64,000 bases of DNA from positions 1,901,502 through 1,965,501 of the forward strand of contig NZ_CABDUX010000001.1 of assembly GCF_901411515.1 (NCBI RefSeq), in the 5' to 3' direction. Source of the stretch: Raoultibacter phocaeensis (GTDB lineage Bacteria; Actinomycetota; Coriobacteriia; Coriobacteriales; Eggerthellaceae). Under the pieces are notes generated by a model. It worked only from the letters and a program-made list of their open reading frames with translations. It searched no databases and was not told where the DNA came from. The position numbers and the translations under genes are program-made. Of this stretch, positions 34,797-43,955 are shown piece after piece. How positions within the stretch are numbered: the stretch's first letter is position 1; each line of letters begins with the position of its first letter.

Positions 34797-35239
34797 AGAT
34801 ACTCTACGATGCGAACGTCGTGGTAGACATTCTTGGGAAGTCGGAAGATTTCTTTCATTCGTACGTTTCGTACGATGTTGCCCTGGCGAAGGAATTCACC
34901 CCGTATGCGACGGTTTCCTCTGTCTCTGATATCGTTTACGTGCTTGCTGCAAGGAAATACCTTTCGAAAAAGCAAGCACGTGCATCGGTCGCTGGCCTTA
35001 TGGAAATGTTTGACCTGCTTGACGCCTTGCCCGTTGATTGCAAGCAGGCGAACGAAAGCGACATGGGCGACTTCGAAGACGCTCTCATCGCGTATGCTGC
35101 GAAAAGAAACGGAATCGATTTCATCATCACGCGCAACAAGAAGGATTTCCTTAAATCGCCCGTTCCCGCGCTGACTCCTAAGGAGTTCGTCGCCATTTAC
35201 AAACCCGAGTGCTTGGAATACGAGATGGTTGATTTTTGA
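34793..35239 (+). CDS. PIN-domain toxin (VapC-like)
   Basis: A 148-residue PIN-domain protein. The acidic active-site residues are Asp6 in YDANVVVDIL, then a Glu in the middle region, and the Asp pair in DFEDALIAYAAKRNG near 102-105, followed by IDFIITRNKKDF near 112-123. PIN toxins cut RNA, usually tRNA or rRNA. RelB-like antitoxins usually pair with RelE/YafQ toxins, so the RelB-PIN pairing is less common. Confidence 0.85.
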   Translation: MKILYDANVVVDILGKSEDFFHSYVSYDVALAKEFTPYATVSSVSDIVYVLAARKYLSKKQARASVAGLMEMFDLLDALPVDCKQANESDMGDFEDALIAYAAKRNGIDFIITRNKKDFLKSPVPALTPKEFVAIYKPECLEYEMVDF

Positions 35240-35439
35240 CCGAGCATCTTCGCGGCTTCGGAGCGCGTTCGGCGAAGCAGCTTCTCGGGCTTTCGCGGTA
35301 TGCCTTGCTTCCTGGAAAGTCATCGATCCGTCGCGCAGGGGTAGGCGAGCCGTTGGTTGCATCGGTGTTGCGAGGGCATGACAATAGGGCTGTCGAAACC
35401 AACGCGCGGCTTTGTCGCGCCGTCGAAAGCGAGGCCCGC

Positions 35440-36420
35440 ATGATTCCCGATCAGTGGTACGCCATCATGGCATCTTCCGAAGTGAAGCGCGGCCGTCCGG
35501 TGGGCGTTCTGCGCTTTGGGCGACGGCTTGTGCTGTGGCGCGACGAGGACGGCAACGTGGCCTGCCTTGACGGCACGTGCTGTCATCGCGGGGCGGACTT
35601 GGCGGCGGGCCGCGTCGAGGGCGATCACGTGCACTGTCCCTTCCATGGATTGCGCTATGCGGCCGACGGGCGTGTGGTGGCCATTCCGGCGAACGGTCTC
35701 GATGCCGAGGTGCCCGAAAACTTCCGTGTGCGACCATGGCTCGCCGTTGATGCGTTCGGCTTCATCTGGGTGTTTTACGGCAAGCCCGAGGACGCTCCCG
35801 ACGATCTGCCGATGTTCGAGGAGCTTCGCTACGGTTTCCCCTATGCGGAGCGCTCGGAGGTGTGGGACGTCCACTACTCGCGCGCTATAGAAAACCAGCT
35901 CGACGTCATCCATCTGCCGTTCGTGCATCCGAACACCATCGGGCGGGGTCACAAGACGCTCGTGAACGGCCCTGTGACGAAGTGGGATGACGAAACGCTC
36001 ACGTTTTACGTGAAGAACGAGCCCGACTGTGGTCAGACGCCTCAGACGGCAGAGGAGATCGAGAATTGGGATGAGCTGACAAGCCTCCAATACCGTGTGC
36101 CGAATCTCTGGCAGAACCGCATATCCGACGACTTGCGCATCATGGCGGCGTTTGCTCCCATCGACGATGAGCATACGAAGATCTACCTGCGTCTTTACCA
36201 GCGTATGGTTCGCATCCCCGGTTTGCGTGGACTCATGTGCGCCGCGGGCAACGTGGCGAACGGTGTGATCCTCCATCAGGATCGGCGCGTTGTTCTCACG
36301 CAGCGTCCGAAGAAGACCGAGCTCCAGATGGGAGAGAACCTGCTTCGCGGCGATAGCCCCGTTATTGAGTTCCGCTCCCGTCGTGAGGAGCTTAAGCGGG
36401 GCGGCAAAGGTTGTGAGTAG
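35440..36420 (+). CDS. Rieske non-haem iron oxygenase-like protein, head of control cassette 3
   Basis: A 326-residue protein. Residues 1-110 are a Rieske 2Fe-2S domain with C47-x-H49-x16-C66-x2-H69. The next region has D155-x2-H158-x4-H163, the mononuclear iron site of aromatic-ring-hydroxylating or PaO-type oxygenases. It therefore looks catalytically complete. Oxygenases need O2, which is odd in an anaerobe; it may detoxify oxygen, act in micro-oxic niches, or do another reaction. ATG 35440 has GAGG upstream. The NrfD-like, GntR and SPFH genes follow on the same strand. Confidence 0.86.
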   Translation: MIPDQWYAIMASSEVKRGRPVGVLRFGRRLVLWRDEDGNVACLDGTCCHRGADLAAGRVEGDHVHCPFHGLRYAADGRVVAIPANGLDAEVPENFRVRPWLAVDAFGFIWVFYGKPEDAPDDLPMFEELRYGFPYAERSEVWDVHYSRAIENQLDVIHLPFVHPNTIGRGHKTLVNGPVTKWDDETLTFYVKNEPDCGQTPQTAEEIENWDELTSLQYRVPNLWQNRISDDLRIMAAFAPIDDEHTKIYLRLYQRMVRIPGLRGLMCAAGNVANGVILHQDRRVVLTQRPKKTELQMGENLLRGDSPVIEFRSRREELKRGGKGCE

Positions 36421-36598
36421 CGAAACGCGTTCGCGGTGATTCATCGTGCTGGAACCGTGCTGGGTAACCGTGCGTGAGGTATCCGCACGACTGCTCGTTT
36501 GCTATTTCGCCCGCATCGCTTAGAATAGCGGTGCGGCGTCGCGGGGGCGCTGCACCGCGAAAGCGCATCGTGCGAACGGGCGAGGGGGTGAGGTTCGG

Positions 36599-37531
36599 AT
36601 GCTGGAAGATTTGGTGGTGTGGTACCTGTTTATTGGCGGAGCTGGCGCTGGGCTGCTGTTTTCGGCCGCCGTACTCGAATCGCTCTCGCCGCATGCCGTA
36701 GACCGCACCCGCGCCGCGCGCAGCAATCGGTATGTGCCGAAGGAGGCGTACGCCCGCTTTTTCGGGCCAGCGTACGGCGTAGGCATCGCCGCTGTGGCGC
36801 TGGGGATGCTGTGCCTGCTGCTCGATCTCGGTCGTAGCGATCGGGCTCTTGCCCTCTTTTTGCAGCCGACCCCCTCATTCATCACGGTCGGCGCGTTCGC
36901 GCTCGTGATCTTGATGCTGATCGCTGCCGTGTTGTTTGCGGTTTGGATGCTCGGCGCGTTGTCGCTTCCGAAAGCTGCGGCGTGCGCCGTGCGCGTGTGC
37001 TGTATGGTGGCGGCAGCAGTCGTGATGGTGTATACGGGGCTTTTCCTTTCGAGCATGTCTTCGGTGCCCCTGTGGGCATCGCCCTGGCTGCCGGTGCTGT
37101 TCGTCGCCTCGGCGCTGTCGGCGGGACTGGCTCTTCTCGTGTGTGTGATTGTGCTCACAGGCTCGGGCGACGAGTTCACAACGACGCTTCGCCGCATCCA
37201 AAAAGCCGATGCCGTTATCATCGTGTGCGAACTCGCCGTCCTCGCCTTGTTCGTTGCCTCGGCTGTTTTCGGCGGCGATACTGCGCGCCTATCTGCAGAG
37301 CGCCTTATACAGGGCGATCTTGCGAGCGTCTTCTGGGGCTGCGTTGTCGTGCTCGGGTTGGCGGCGCCCCTCGTGCTCGAGGCGGTCAACCGGGCTATGA
37401 ACCCGTATGCGGTGATAGCGACAGGGGGGCTTGTGCTGGCAGGCGGGTACTTCCTTCGCTGGTGTGTAGCCGAGGCGGGTATGGCACCCGATATCGTGGC
37501 TTCGGTCATGGGCGTGCTTGGGATACAATGA
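36599..37531 (+). CDS. lone short NrfD-like membrane protein, control cassette 3
   Basis: A 310-residue, about eight-helix NrfD-like protein. It starts LVVWYLFIGGAGAGLLF and has LLDLGRSDRAL and MVYTGLFLSSM in the usual places. The ribosome binding site GGTGAGG is just upstream. A -10-like TTAGAAT near 36519 may be an internal promoter. It is followed by the GntR gene after 28 bases. Confidence 0.82.
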   Translation: MLEDLVVWYLFIGGAGAGLLFSAAVLESLSPHAVDRTRAARSNRYVPKEAYARFFGPAYGVGIAAVALGMLCLLLDLGRSDRALALFLQPTPSFITVGAFALVILMLIAAVLFAVWMLGALSLPKAAACAVRVCCMVAAAVVMVYTGLFLSSMSSVPLWASPWLPVLFVASALSAGLALLVCVIVLTGSGDEFTTTLRRIQKADAVIIVCELAVLALFVASAVFGGDTARLSAERLIQGDLASVFWGCVVVLGLAAPLVLEAVNRAMNPYAVIATGGLVLAGGYFLRWCVAEAGMAPDIVASVMGVLGIQ

Positions 37532-37559
37532 GTGCGATCACGGAAGACATAAGCGAGAG

Positions 37560-37967
37560 GTGCAGATAAGCGACGTGGTGTTGTTCGAGGTAGACAAAGA
37601 GAGCGATCTTCCCATCTGGGTGCAGTTGCGAAACCGCCTGGTCTACCTGATAACGACGGGGTATTACAAGCCGGGTGAGAAGCTGCCGACCGTGCGCGGT
37701 TTGGCAGCCGAGATATCCATCAACTTCAACACGGTCAACAAGGCCTATATCAGCTTGGTTGACGAGGGCTACATCGATTCGAAGCCCGGTCGCGGTGCGA
37801 TCGTGCGCGAGGTCGAGCAGGAACAGAAGGAAAAGTTTGAATCGGTCGACACGCTCATCGAGGATTGCGTGGATGCGTGTCTGGCCATGGGGCTTACGTT
37901 CGACGATGTGAACAAACGCATCAAGAAGAAGATGCGCGAGATGGAAAAGACCAGAACCGATGGCTGA
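37560..37967 (+). CDS. GntR regulator, YtrA-type, control cassette 3
   Basis: A 135-residue GntR protein if GTG 37560 is the start; GTG 37575 or 37578 would match the paralogue in cassette 2 better. The DNA-binding part reads LPIWVQLRNRLVYLI, then LPTVRGLAAEISINFNTVNKAY and GRGAIV. The C-terminal helix VDACLAMGLTFDDVNKRIKK is like that of its paralogues. Its probable target is the dyad 38987-39027. Its stop overlaps the ATG of the SPFH gene. Confidence 0.85.
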   Translation: MQISDVVLFEVDKESDLPIWVQLRNRLVYLITTGYYKPGEKLPTVRGLAAEISINFNTVNKAYISLVDEGYIDSKPGRGAIVREVEQEQKEKFESVDTLIEDCVDACLAMGLTFDDVNKRIKKKMREMEKTRTDG

Positions 37968-38940
37968 GGCGGGACGAAAGAGGACGGGCCGTATGAAAGA
38001 CGAGAAGGCGAAGGTCAAAGAAGCGGGCCGCCACGGGGTGGTAGCCGAAACCCAGGTGCTTGAAACCGATCGAGTCGCATCGAAGGCAGGTGCGCTCATA
38101 TTCGCGATCGCGCTGTTTGTGGTCGTATTCGCTCTCGTGCAGGGCGTATGGCTGTACGCGGCGGGCGCTGCCGATGTGGCGAGTGTGGCCGTTTCGATTA
38201 TCGTGGCATGGCTTGCGACGTCTGCCGTGCACATTGCAAACCAATGGGAAAAGATAGTCGTGCTCAGGTTCGGCAAGCTCAACAGGGTGTCGGGGCCGGG
38301 GCTCGTGTTCACGATACCGATCGTCGAGCACTGCTCGCTTCGGGTGGACATGCGCACGCGCTCGGTTCCGTTCGGGGCGAAGCAAACGCTCACGGCCGAT
38401 CTCATTCCGCTCGACATCGATGCCGTGCTGTACTGGATGGTGTGGGATGCCGAGAAGGCGTGCATGGAAATCAACAACTACAGCCTCGCCGTGCAGCTGG
38501 CCGCCCAAACCGCGCTGCGCGATGCGATCGGCCGCTCGAGCGTGGCCGAGATAACCATCCGCCGCAACCAGCTCGACAAGGAGCTCACCCAGGTGCTCGA
38601 CGAGAAGACGTCTGCGTGGGGGATTACCATCATGTCGGTCGAGATCAGGGATATCATCGTGCCCGAGGCGCTCCAAGAGGCCATGTCTCTTGAGGCGCAA
38701 GCCGAACAGCGCAAAAAGGCGCGCATCATCCTCATGGAGGCGGAACAGGCGATTTCCGAGATGGCAACCGAAGTGGGCGAGACGTACGGCGACAACGACA
38801 ATGCGATGAAGCTCAGGCGCATGCACCTTCTGTACGAGAGCGTGCGCGACACGGGCGGCACGGTTGTGGTGCCGAGCTCGTTTGCCGAAGGATTCGGCGA
38901 CGTGTTCCCCGATGATGTGGGAAAAATCCTCGGGAAATAG
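37960..38940 (+). CDS. SPFH/band 7 (slipin-like) membrane protein, control cassette 3
   Basis: A 326-residue slipin relative. A Lys/Arg-rich N-terminus (1-44), a hydrophobic hairpin (about 46-92), and the signature WEKIVVLRFGKLNRVSGPG near 98-116. The C-terminus has VPSSFAEGFGDVF. ATG 37960 overlaps the gntR stop; ATG 37993 has a better ribosome binding site (AAAGAGGA) and would remove 11 residues. Confidence 0.86.
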   Translation: MAEAGRKRTGRMKDEKAKVKEAGRHGVVAETQVLETDRVASKAGALIFAIALFVVVFALVQGVWLYAAGAADVASVAVSIIVAWLATSAVHIANQWEKIVVLRFGKLNRVSGPGLVFTIPIVEHCSLRVDMRTRSVPFGAKQTLTADLIPLDIDAVLYWMVWDAEKACMEINNYSLAVQLAAQTALRDAIGRSSVAEITIRRNQLDKELTQVLDEKTSAWGITIMSVEIRDIIVPEALQEAMSLEAQAEQRKKARIILMEAEQAISEMATEVGETYGDNDNAMKLRRMHLLYESVRDTGGTVVVPSSFAEGFGDVFPDDVGKILGK

Positions 38941-38966
38941 CGCTTTGCGCGCTGAATTTATCCACA

Positions 38967-39060
38967 AAATAGAATAATTCGTTCGAAAGTTGTACTAGGA
39001 CAAGTCTTGATTATCCTAGTACAACTTGGTATCGTGCAACCAGTGGGATTTGGCCAATTC
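38967..39060 (+). promoter_or_regulatory. promoter and dyad operator of molybdoenzyme operon 3
   Basis: AAATAGAATAA 38967-38977; perfect 14-base arms AAGTTGTACTAGGA 38987-39000 and complement 39014-39027; -35 TTGATT 39007-39012 in the centre; 17-base spacer; -10 TATCGT 39030-39035; GGATTTGGCCAATTC 39046-39060. The dyad arms differ from operon 2 although all other parts and spacings match within one or two bases. Confidence 0.75.
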
Positions 39061-39164
39061 TCAGAAGGTATAGTGGGGGATATCCTGAAGGATGGGGTTC
39101 GCGTCGCATGCATTGGGCGATGGGAGCCAGAAGGGGATATCCCGACAGAATCTTAGGAGGAGAA

Positions 39165-41654
39165 ATGTCGGGAACGAACAGCTCGCAAGGCGGGCTTACC
39201 CGTAGAAGCTTTCTCAAGACGACCGGGGCTGTGGCGGGAGCTGCGGGGGTTGTGGGTGTCAGCTCGATGCTGAGCAGCGTCGCCGTTACGGAAGCGCACG
39301 CCGAGGGAGCTGCAGCCGTTGACGGCGAACAGGTTTTTCGCACATCATGCCGGGGTAATTGCGGTAGTCGCTGTCCGCAAGAAGTAGTAGTTCGAGACGG
39401 CAAGGTTGTACGTACGACCGCAGCGCAGCTTCCCGGCGAGGACAACGTTCGCCGTCGACTATGCGTGAAAGGCTATACGCAACCGCAGCGCCTTTACGAG
39501 CCCGATCGCCTGAAATACCCCATGAAGCGCGTCGGATGGAGCCCTGAGAGCCCTAACGGAGAGCAGCGTGGTAACGACGAATGGGAGCGCATCAGCTGGG
39601 ACGAAGCCATTGAAACTGTTTCTGCGGAAATAGGCAGGATCATGAAAGAGCACGGACCCTCGTCTGTTGCCCTTTGGACCTCCTACGGGTCGAACAACGT
39701 ACTGAACGGTACGTCGGCTGGGTTCATGTCGGTTGCGTACGGTCGCTTCATCACCTCAACGGGTATCACGGTGCTTGGTGCAAGCGCAGACTATGCCCAG
39801 CTCAAAACTCAGATGTCCGATCTTGCGGTGACGGGCAACGATTGCGCCGACATTGCAAATTCGAAAACCATCATGGCGTGGGGCGGCAATCCAGCTGAAG
39901 CATACATCCACGATTGGCAGTTCGTCTGCGAGGCTCGCGAGAAGGGTGCAAAACTTATCACGATCGACCCGCAGTATACGGCGTCAGCCATGCATTCCGA
40001 TATCTACGTGCCGATTCGCCCCGGAACTGATGGTGCATTAATGCTCGGAATGGCAAACTACATCATTGAAAACGATCTGATCGATTATGATTTTATGAAA
40101 CAAAAAACCGTGTCGCCGCTGCTCATTAAAGAGGACGGCACGTATTTTCGTATGAGCGACCTCGGCGTTGAGCCTACTGAGGGACCAATCAATCCTTATA
40201 CGGGCATGCCGAGCATCATCGATCCGAATGTCGTATGGGATAGTGCGGCGAACGGCCCCGTTATGGCTGCGATGGCGAGCGATCCCGAGCTGCTCGGCAG
40301 CTTCGAGGTCGAGGGCGTGAGCGTGCAGACTGTGTATCAGAAGACCAAAGACAGTATCACTGAGTATACGGTGGAAAAGGCTGCGGAGATATGCGATCTT
40401 CCCGTGGAGACCGTGGAGATGTTGGCAAAAACCTATGCCACTGAAGGTCCCGTCGCGGTTCTCACGTATCAGGGCATCGGCCATCACGTGAATTCGCACC
40501 ATAACTATAAAAACCTGTCGTTGATTGGGGCTCTTACGGGAAATGCCGGGAAACCTGGAGCAATGCTATTTCGTGCTTACGGAACCAGCATGCCAACGAA
40601 TTCGCAAGAGTTTATGCTGGGCAAAGTCGCGCTCAACATTTGCGGAATGTACTTACCGCAGATCATTGAGACAAAGAAGTGGGCGGGCAATGATCTCGAT
40701 ATTCGCATGCTGTTCTGCACGAACGGCAATATGCTGTCCTGTGAATCGGGTCGCGTGAAGCTGATTGAAGCCGTTAAGAAAGTTGATTGTATCGTGTGCG
40801 CCGATGTCAACATGACGGACACCGCCCGTTTTGCCGACATTCTTCTGCCTGTCACGCATGCATATGAGACGGAAGATTTCGACGGCGGAGGTTCTACGCC
40901 CTTCCCGACGTATTACCATAAAGTTGTCGACCCCCACTATGAATGCAAGACAGATTTGGAGATCATGCGTCTTATCGCAGACAAGCTCGGTATGGGGGAG
41001 ATATACGCGAAATCGGACGAAGAATTCCTTCGTGCCATTATCGACACCCCCGCAAATATCCAAGGCGGTTGCGGCTACGATGACTTCCATAAAGGGGAGC
41101 TGGTAAAGAACTATGCGTTTACCGAAAAGGTCCTTGTCGATACGTTTGAGAAAACGCCGACCCAGCGACTGCAGTACTACATAGAAAAGCCCATGCCGCG
41201 AAACAATTTCGGCCAGGAGATCGCCGACTACGAGCGAATCCCGCATTACGAGCACGCCAACGAAGCGTACTGGGAAAACCCTCTTCGCGAAAAGTATCCG
41301 CTCATGGGATGTAGCGAGCATCCGAAGTACCACGTACACTCGCAATGCGCGCATACGCCGTGGCTCAGGGAGCTGGAACCCGAGCCACTGCTCAAAGTGA
41401 ACGCAAGCGATGCAAAAGAGCGCGGCATCGAGCAGGGCGATGTGGTCAAGGTGTATAACGACCACGGCTACGCCGTGCTCAAGGCACTTGTAACGGAAGG
41501 CATCAAGCCGGGCGTTGTTTCGATTCCCCATGGATGGCAGCAGGAGCAGTTTGTGGAAGGGCACACGCAGGACCTGACCAGCATTCAGATGAACGATTTC
41601 GTGTCGAACAGCGCGTTCTATGACTTCCTGTGCGAAGTCGAGAAGTATCAGTAA
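39165..41654 (+). CDS. Tat-exported molybdopterin oxidoreductase, catalytic subunit, operon 3
   Basis: An 829-residue DMSO reductase superfamily enzyme of a different subtype from operons 1 and 2. The Tat motif is TRRSFLK near residue 13. The 4Fe-4S cluster uses C62-x3-C66-x3-C70 and C100. By alignment, the Mo-ligand position is Asp209 in SADYAQ, as in nitrate reductase-type enzymes, but this needs a structural alignment. The insertion around residues 310-350 has a YFRMSDLGVEPTEGP tract also present in operon 4. AGGAGGAGAA precedes the ATG. The substrate is unknown. Confidence 0.92.
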   Translation: MSGTNSSQGGLTRRSFLKTTGAVAGAAGVVGVSSMLSSVAVTEAHAEGAAAVDGEQVFRTSCRGNCGSRCPQEVVVRDGKVVRTTAAQLPGEDNVRRRLCVKGYTQPQRLYEPDRLKYPMKRVGWSPESPNGEQRGNDEWERISWDEAIETVSAEIGRIMKEHGPSSVALWTSYGSNNVLNGTSAGFMSVAYGRFITSTGITVLGASADYAQLKTQMSDLAVTGNDCADIANSKTIMAWGGNPAEAYIHDWQFVCEAREKGAKLITIDPQYTASAMHSDIYVPIRPGTDGALMLGMANYIIENDLIDYDFMKQKTVSPLLIKEDGTYFRMSDLGVEPTEGPINPYTGMPSIIDPNVVWDSAANGPVMAAMASDPELLGSFEVEGVSVQTVYQKTKDSITEYTVEKAAEICDLPVETVEMLAKTYATEGPVAVLTYQGIGHHVNSHHNYKNLSLIGALTGNAGKPGAMLFRAYGTSMPTNSQEFMLGKVALNICGMYLPQIIETKKWAGNDLDIRMLFCTNGNMLSCESGRVKLIEAVKKVDCIVCADVNMTDTARFADILLPVTHAYETEDFDGGGSTPFPTYYHKVVDPHYECKTDLEIMRLIADKLGMGEIYAKSDEEFLRAIIDTPANIQGGCGYDDFHKGELVKNYAFTEKVLVDTFEKTPTQRLQYYIEKPMPRNNFGQEIADYERIPHYEHANEAYWENPLREKYPLMGCSEHPKYHVHSQCAHTPWLRELEPEPLLKVNASDAKERGIEQGDVVKVYNDHGYAVLKALVTEGIKPGVVSIPHGWQQEQFVEGHTQDLTSIQMNDFVSNSAFYDFLCEVEKYQ

Positions 41655-41664
41655 GGGGGCTGCC

Positions 41665-42285
41665 ATGCAGTATGGAATGGTGATCGATACGAAACGCTGC
41701 GTTGGATGCAACGCATGCACCTTGGCGTGCAAAATGGTCAACAACATACCTGATAACGTGTTTTGGACCCGTGCTTTGACAGTCGGTGGCGACATGCCTG
41801 ACATTCCGTCGGGCGTATACCCCGATGTGTCGATGAAGTACGTGACGGTAAGCTGCCAGCATTGCGAGAACCCCGCCTGTGCGAAGGTGTGTCCCGTTGG
41901 TGCGACCTATCGCGACGAATCTACGGGGATTGTGCGTCAGGACTACGACAAGTGCATCGGCTGCCGCATGTGCATGGCTGCCTGCCCGTACACGGGCGTG
42001 CGCTCGTTCAACTGGGAAGAGCCGAAGTACGCGGTCGACCACGCGATAGGAGATGCCGATATTCCGAAGCACCAGAAACACGTCGTTGAGAAATGCACGT
42101 TCTGCTATCAGCGGCAAGCCCGGGGCGAGGTGCCCGCTTGCATGGATCTCTGCCCGGCAAGGGCACGCCATTACGGCGACTTCGACGATCCTGATTCCGA
42201 GGTGTCGCAGTTGATCCGCGAGCGTGAGTACATGCAGTTGCTTCCCGAGATGGGAACCAGCCCCTCCGTCTACTACCTCGTCTAA
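41665..42285 (+). CDS. DmsB-like 4Fe-4S ferredoxin subunit, operon 3
   Basis: A 206-residue protein with four cluster motifs: CVGCNAC near residue 13, CQHCENPACAKVCP near 63, CIGCRMCMAACP near 97, and CTFCYQRQARGEVPACMDLCP near 142. It starts ten bases after the catalytic gene with AGGGGG upstream. The last 38 bases of the gene and the following leader are nearly identical to those in operon 4. Confidence 0.94.
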   Translation: MQYGMVIDTKRCVGCNACTLACKMVNNIPDNVFWTRALTVGGDMPDIPSGVYPDVSMKYVTVSCQHCENPACAKVCPVGATYRDESTGIVRQDYDKCIGCRMCMAACPYTGVRSFNWEEPKYAVDHAIGDADIPKHQKHVVEKCTFCYQRQARGEVPACMDLCPARARHYGDFDDPDSEVSQLIREREYMQLLPEMGTSPSVYYLV

Positions 42286-42303
42286 GCAGAAAGGGAGAGA
42301 ACA

Positions 42304-43530
42304 ATGTCTGAGAACAACCAGGCGACGACGTCGCCCAAGGCCCCTGCTGCCGGGTTCGGGGGCAGAGGCCTCAACATCGGCATCGTCGTAGCTGCCGTCG
42401 TGACCGTCGCCGGCATCGCGCTGTGGGGGGTCCAGCTCACAGGCGGCCTCGCGCAGACCGGCATGCGCAACATGGACTCGTGGGGGCTCTACATCACCTG
42501 CTTCATGTTCCTCGTGGGCCTGTCGGCCGGCGGCCTCATCATCAGCTCGGTGCCCCGCGCGTTCGGCATGAAGGGCTTCGGCGGCATCTCGAAGGTGGCC
42601 GTGTGGACCTCGATCTGCTGCACGGTGCTCGCCATCGCCTTCGTGGTCGTGGACCTCGGCCAACCCCTTCGCCTGTGGGAGCTCTTCGCCTACTCCAATC
42701 TGGGCTCGCCCCTCATGTGGGACATCGCTGTCATCTCGATCTACCTGATCCTCTCGGTCGTCTACCTCTGGGCGACGCTGCGCGCCGAGGCGGGGAAAGT
42801 CTCCGAGAAGGCGCTGCGCGTCGTATCGGTGGTCGCGCTCGCGTGCGCCGTGCTCGTGCACAGCGTGACCGCCTGGATATTCGGGCTGCAGCAGGCCCAC
42901 GAGTTCTGGCACACCGCTTTGCTCGCACCGTGGTTCGTGACCTCCGCCCTCGTGTGCGGCACCGCGCTCGTGCTCGTGGTCGTCATCGCGCTGCGGAGGG
43001 CCGGCTACATGGAGCTCGAGCAGGGGAACGTCGCGAAGATGGCGAAGATGCTCGGGGCGTTCGTGTGCGTGGACCTCTACTTCTTCGCCTGCGACCTGCT
43101 CACGTCCGCCTTCCCGGGCGGTTCGGGCGCCGAGGTGGTCGAGATGCTCGTATCGGGCCCCCTCGCGCCGTTCTTCTGGGTCGAGGTCGTCGGCTGCGCG
43201 CTGGCCGCTGTCGTCTGCTTCGTGCCGAAGCTGCGCACCGACCCGCTGCTCGTCGCCGCCGGCCTGCTCGCCATCGCCGGCATCTTCTGCAAGCGCGTGC
43301 AGCTGCTCGTCGGGGGCTTCCAGATACCGAACCTCGACTACGCGGGCCCGATGACCCAGTACTCCGCCACCGACTGGACGGCCGGCATGGCGGGAGCCTA
43401 CCAGGGCATGGTGTACTGGCCGACCCCCCTCGAGTTCGGCGTGGCGCTCGGGGTGTTCGGCCTCGGGGCGCTCATGCTGCTGCTCGGCCTCAAGTACCTG
43501 CCCCTCAAGCCGACGGAGGACTCGCACTAG
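42304..43530 (+). CDS. NrfD-like quinol-oxidising membrane subunit, operon 3
   Basis: A 408-residue, about ten-helix anchor, with WGLYITCFMFLVGLSAGGL in the second helix. Its third codon positions are almost all G or C, noticeably more than in the catalytic gene of the same operon. It starts 18 bases after the ferredoxin gene, with AAGGGAG upstream. A hairpin and then the small C-x4-C-x4-C-H protein gene follow. Confidence 0.92.
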   Translation: MSENNQATTSPKAPAAGFGGRGLNIGIVVAAVVTVAGIALWGVQLTGGLAQTGMRNMDSWGLYITCFMFLVGLSAGGLIISSVPRAFGMKGFGGISKVAVWTSICCTVLAIAFVVVDLGQPLRLWELFAYSNLGSPLMWDIAVISIYLILSVVYLWATLRAEAGKVSEKALRVVSVVALACAVLVHSVTAWIFGLQQAHEFWHTALLAPWFVTSALVCGTALVLVVVIALRRAGYMELEQGNVAKMAKMLGAFVCVDLYFFACDLLTSAFPGGSGAEVVEMLVSGPLAPFFWVEVVGCALAAVVCFVPKLRTDPLLVAAGLLAIAGIFCKRVQLLVGGFQIPNLDYAGPMTQYSATDWTAGMAGAYQGMVYWPTPLEFGVALGVFGLGALMLLLGLKYLPLKPTEDSH

Positions 43531-43542
43531 CACAGATCCGCC

Positions 43543-43571
43543 GGGGCGCCCGCTGCTGCTGCGGGCGCCCC
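43543..43571 (+). terminator. hairpin after the nrfD-like gene, operon 3
   Basis: GGGGCGCCCGC 43543-43553 pairs perfectly with GCGGGCGCCCC 43561-43571 around a seven-base loop. No U run follows. The next ribosome binding site begins 14 bases later, so the hairpin could also modulate translation of the small protein. Confidence 0.7.
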
Positions 43572-43595
43572 AGGCGGCTCCGACGGAGGATGAAC

Positions 43596-43955
43596 ATGGT
43601 CAAAAAGACCCTCGCAACCCTCGCGGCGTTCCTGCTCGCAGGCGCGTGCGTGTTCGGCGCGGGCGCGCTCGCCGACCCGTCGGCGGGGCTCCCGAAGGCG
43701 ATCGCCGCGGACTCGCCGTGCCCCGCGACCGCGTGCGCGTCGGGCGCGTGCCACGGGTTCGGCGACGTGCCCGAGCCCGACGGCGTCCACGAGATGGAGT
43801 GCCCCGAGGCGTCGTGCGCGAGCGCCGAGTGCCACGCGTGGGACGTGCTGACAACCCGTTACTACCAGCCGAGCGACATGAGCCTGAACCTCTGGGTGCT
43901 CGCGCCCGTCGCGCTCGTGGTCGGCCTCGTGCTGCTCGTGAAGAAGGTGAAGTAG
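43596..43955 (+). CDS. small exported membrane-anchored protein with two C-x4-C-x4-C-H motifs, operon 3
   Basis: A 119-residue protein. Residues 1-26 are a signal peptide or first helix. The exported part has C42-x4-C47-x4-C52-H53 and C69-x4-C74-x4-C79-H80. Residues 95-116 form a C-terminal helix ending in a basic anchor. C-x4-C-H is a known but unusual c-type haem motif in tetrahaem cytochromes c3; the extra Cys five before it could instead bind an iron-sulfur cluster or zinc. It is likely an electron carrier between the NrfD-like and DUF4405 proteins, which is inference. GGAGG lies six bases before the ATG. Confidence 0.75.
   Translation: MVKKTLATLAAFLLAGACVFGAGALADPSAGLPKAIAADSPCPATACASGACHGFGDVPEPDGVHEMECPEASCASAECHAWDVLTTRYYQPSDMSLNLWVLAPVALVVGLVLLVKKVK

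Noticed and set aside
41503..43533. 676-codon open frame on the minus strand
   Set aside because: Antisense to the ferredoxin and nrfD-like genes of operon 3; His/Arg/Glu-rich composition typical of a reverse-strand shadow.
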